The notes below the pieces were generated by a model. The model did not search any database and was not told where the DNA came from. It saw nothing but the letters and a program-made list of their open reading frames with translations. Made by a program: the position numbers and the translations under genes. DNA of 55,489 nt from contig WTZU01000006.1 in assembly GCA_009889625.1 (NCBI GenBank), positions 1-55,489 on the forward strand, in the 5' to 3' direction. Of the stretch, positions 54,249-55,489 are shown piece after piece (position 1 is the stretch's first letter; the number at the start of each line of letters is the position of its first letter). Origin of the DNA: Candidatus Hikarchaeia archaeon HikBin5 (GTDB lineage Archaea; Halobacteriota; Halobacteria; Halobacteriales; Hikarchaeaceae).

Positions 54249-55438
54249 ATCCCAAGAACTGCCCTCAAAAGATCTCGTATACCCGGACCTAGTCCTACTG
54301 CAATTATCACAATTACAAGTAACATAGTCCAACTAGGATTGGCGTCCATTGATTCTTTATCGAAGATATAAATCACTAATGTTGCAGCTACTATTTTAAC
54401 CACTAAAAACAACCAAGCAGTGCCAATCAAACTTGTTATCCAATCGGGAAATTGAGATCCTATTTCTACTAATCCTTTATTAACAGGGTGTTTTGGTACT
54501 AGGTTTCGTTGCATACCTCCTGTCAGTCTATATACCCAATCTATGCCAACCACATTTGCCACTCCATCTAAAATTTGAGACCACAAAATAACCAATCCAA
54601 TTTCCCCAACCCCACTCGTAATTTCCCACCCTTTTTGATTTATAAACCACCACATCCCACCCGTAATGATGGTAGTACTAACTAGTACGACAACTGCTAT
54701 TTCCCAATACACTTGGATGTAATCTCGTGAGATAACAAGCCAACCCAGATACCCCAATATAGAACCGAGGAGTATTACTCCAATTCCCACTAGACTTTGA
54801 TCATATCTCTTAACAAGTCCCATCTCTTCTAATTTTACAGAACATAGTATTGCCATCAGCGTGATCACGAACATCGTCCCATATATTACTGGACTTATTA
54901 ACAATATATTAAGTGGATAACTAACAGTAGCTTCTATACCTATTGGGACAATGTCATTTGCATCTTCAACCACTCTGAGCGCCCCTCCAAATAACATATA
55001 AGGAATCAATGAAAAAACTAGTTGTTTATCTAGGGTGATTCCTATCTTTAAGAATATTTTTGCCACTACAAAAAGCAACAATATCAGTGCAATCGCATAC
55101 CCAACTTCAGATACATAAGTATACCCTGGATATGCTATTATATCTTCTACCCCTGGGCACATGTTTGTGTATGGTAAAACTTCAAAATCCCGGACGATTC
55201 CCATCCCCAATCCCGGAGGGGGAGAAACCCCCTTTACAGCACAAGCCGATCCAGTTGCATCTGCAAGTATTGGGCCCCAAAAGTAACGCCAAAAGATGTC
55301 ATATATGGTTCCTCTAAATATTATACATGGCATTAATACAATGGAAATTAAAGCAATTTTGAACCTCATCGACCACGATCCTATATCCCCCCATCTATCC
55401 ACAAGAAATTTTAATTTCCCATCTTCTGTAGGTTTCAT
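54245..55438 (-). CDS. DUF63 family membrane protein
   Basis: About 397 residues, with roughly nine to ten hydrophobic helices and the DUF63 pattern: YTYVSEVGYAIALILLLFVV, VFSLIPYMLFGGALRVVEDA, SYPLNILLISPVIYGTMFVI, WSQILDGVANVVGIDWVYRL and MLLVIVIIAVGLGPGIRDLL near the C-terminus. The Arg/Glu-Asp and Asp pairs inside helices are conserved in the family, whose function is unknown. I start at ATG 55438 (MKPTEDGKL), with an AAATAAAAAG box 25 nt upstream; the frame reaches 55477. Its stop overlaps the YcaO stop (TTAG). Confidence 0.83.
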   Translation of the reverse strand: MKPTEDGKLKFLVDRWGDIGSWSMRFKIALISIVLMPCIIFRGTIYDIFWRYFWGPILADATGSACAVKGVSPPPGLGMGIVRDFEVLPYTNMCPGVEDIIAYPGYTYVSEVGYAIALILLLFVVAKIFLKIGITLDKQLVFSLIPYMLFGGALRVVEDANDIVPIGIEATVSYPLNILLISPVIYGTMFVITLMAILCSVKLEEMGLVKRYDQSLVGIGVILLGSILGYLGWLVISRDYIQVYWEIAVVVLVSTTIITGGMWWFINQKGWEITSGVGEIGLVILWSQILDGVANVVGIDWVYRLTGGMQRNLVPKHPVNKGLVEIGSQFPDWITSLIGTAWLFLVVKIVAATLVIYIFDKESMDANPSWTMLLVIVIIAVGLGPGIRDLLRAVLGI

Positions 55439-55489
55439 AATAGTTCTACTTAGATACTTTTTATTTGATTTCAGCAAATATAAACCCGA

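Noticed and set aside
1-55489. CRISPR arrays, insertion sequences, prophage or integrated plasmid genes
   Set aside because: I saw no regularly spaced repeats, transposase, integrase or phage structural proteins in the reading frames.

Overview
The window is a gene-dense, low-GC (about 38-40 percent by eye, not computed) archaeal chromosome segment. It has a TATA-binding protein, archaeal ribosomal proteins (eL37, eL20/LX, eL39, eL31), RadA, RFC small subunit, CDC48/VAT, prefoldin, Pelota, NMD3, a SAMP-type ubiquitin-like modifier and an intron-containing tRNA with a bulge-helix-bulge. Many genes are of types I know mainly from Haloarchaea: TbsP regulator, membrane-anchored 2Fe-2S ferredoxin, DUF424 plus TPR pair, rfcS-samp2-GNAT trio, E1-like/YcaO fusion, Tat-type lipoprotein WtpA. 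The proteins are not acid-enriched, however, and use much Lys and Ile. My inference is a non-halophilic or moderately halophilic relative of Haloarchaea, such as marine group IV (Hikarchaeia). The DUF420 protein suggests aerobic respiration.

Layout. 0-3.2 kb: 5' end of larC, tRNA-Leu(GAG), TBP, TRAM and DUF420 proteins, eL37. 3.2-17.4 kb: mostly minus strand, with Pelota, an alcohol dehydrogenase, RqcH/NEMF, Elp3, a DHH-less RecJ-like protein, Yip1, CDC48 and PanB; a class IV aminotransferase lies on plus. 17.5-22.1 kb: a CTP-dependent riboflavin kinase fused to a HAD phosphatase, HisD, a GC-rich structured intergenic element, and an ornithine cyclodeaminase-like / ferritin-like diiron / small protein cluster. 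22.1-28.1 kb: SDR, Taw2-like enzyme, NMD3, HtpX, RadA, prefoldin alpha and eL20. 28.2-31.7 kb: a tungstate/molybdate ABC transporter facing a ModE-TOBE regulator, with a palindrome between them. 31.7-40.5 kb: SufS, DUF424, TPR, then eL39-eL31-eIF6, SufU, FtsY, SRP54, two MgtE halves, a UPF0200 kinase and tRNA-Arg(UCU) with a 29-nt intron. 40.6-55.4 kb: AlaRS, RfcS, SAMP2, GNAT, phosphohexomutase, glutamine amidotransferase, ferredoxin, 6-phosphogluconate dehydrogenase, ValRS, TbsP, YcaO and a DUF63 membrane protein.

Functional threads. Ribosome rescue and translation quality control (Pelota, RqcH, Elp3, eIF6, NMD3, eL proteins), protein targeting (FtsY, SRP54), Fe-S assembly (SufS, SufU) and oxyanion uptake are represented. 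Many genes have a TATA-like box about 25-30 nt before the start codon, as expected for leaderless transcripts; I used this to choose several starts.

The best leads for undescribed biology are the riboflavin kinase-HAD fusion, the YcaO protein with a TOMM-type PxPxP tail and E1-like zinc domain, the DHH-less RecJ relative, the diiron-protein cluster and the unassigned structured RNA-like element. I saw no CRISPR array, transposase, integrase or rRNA gene.
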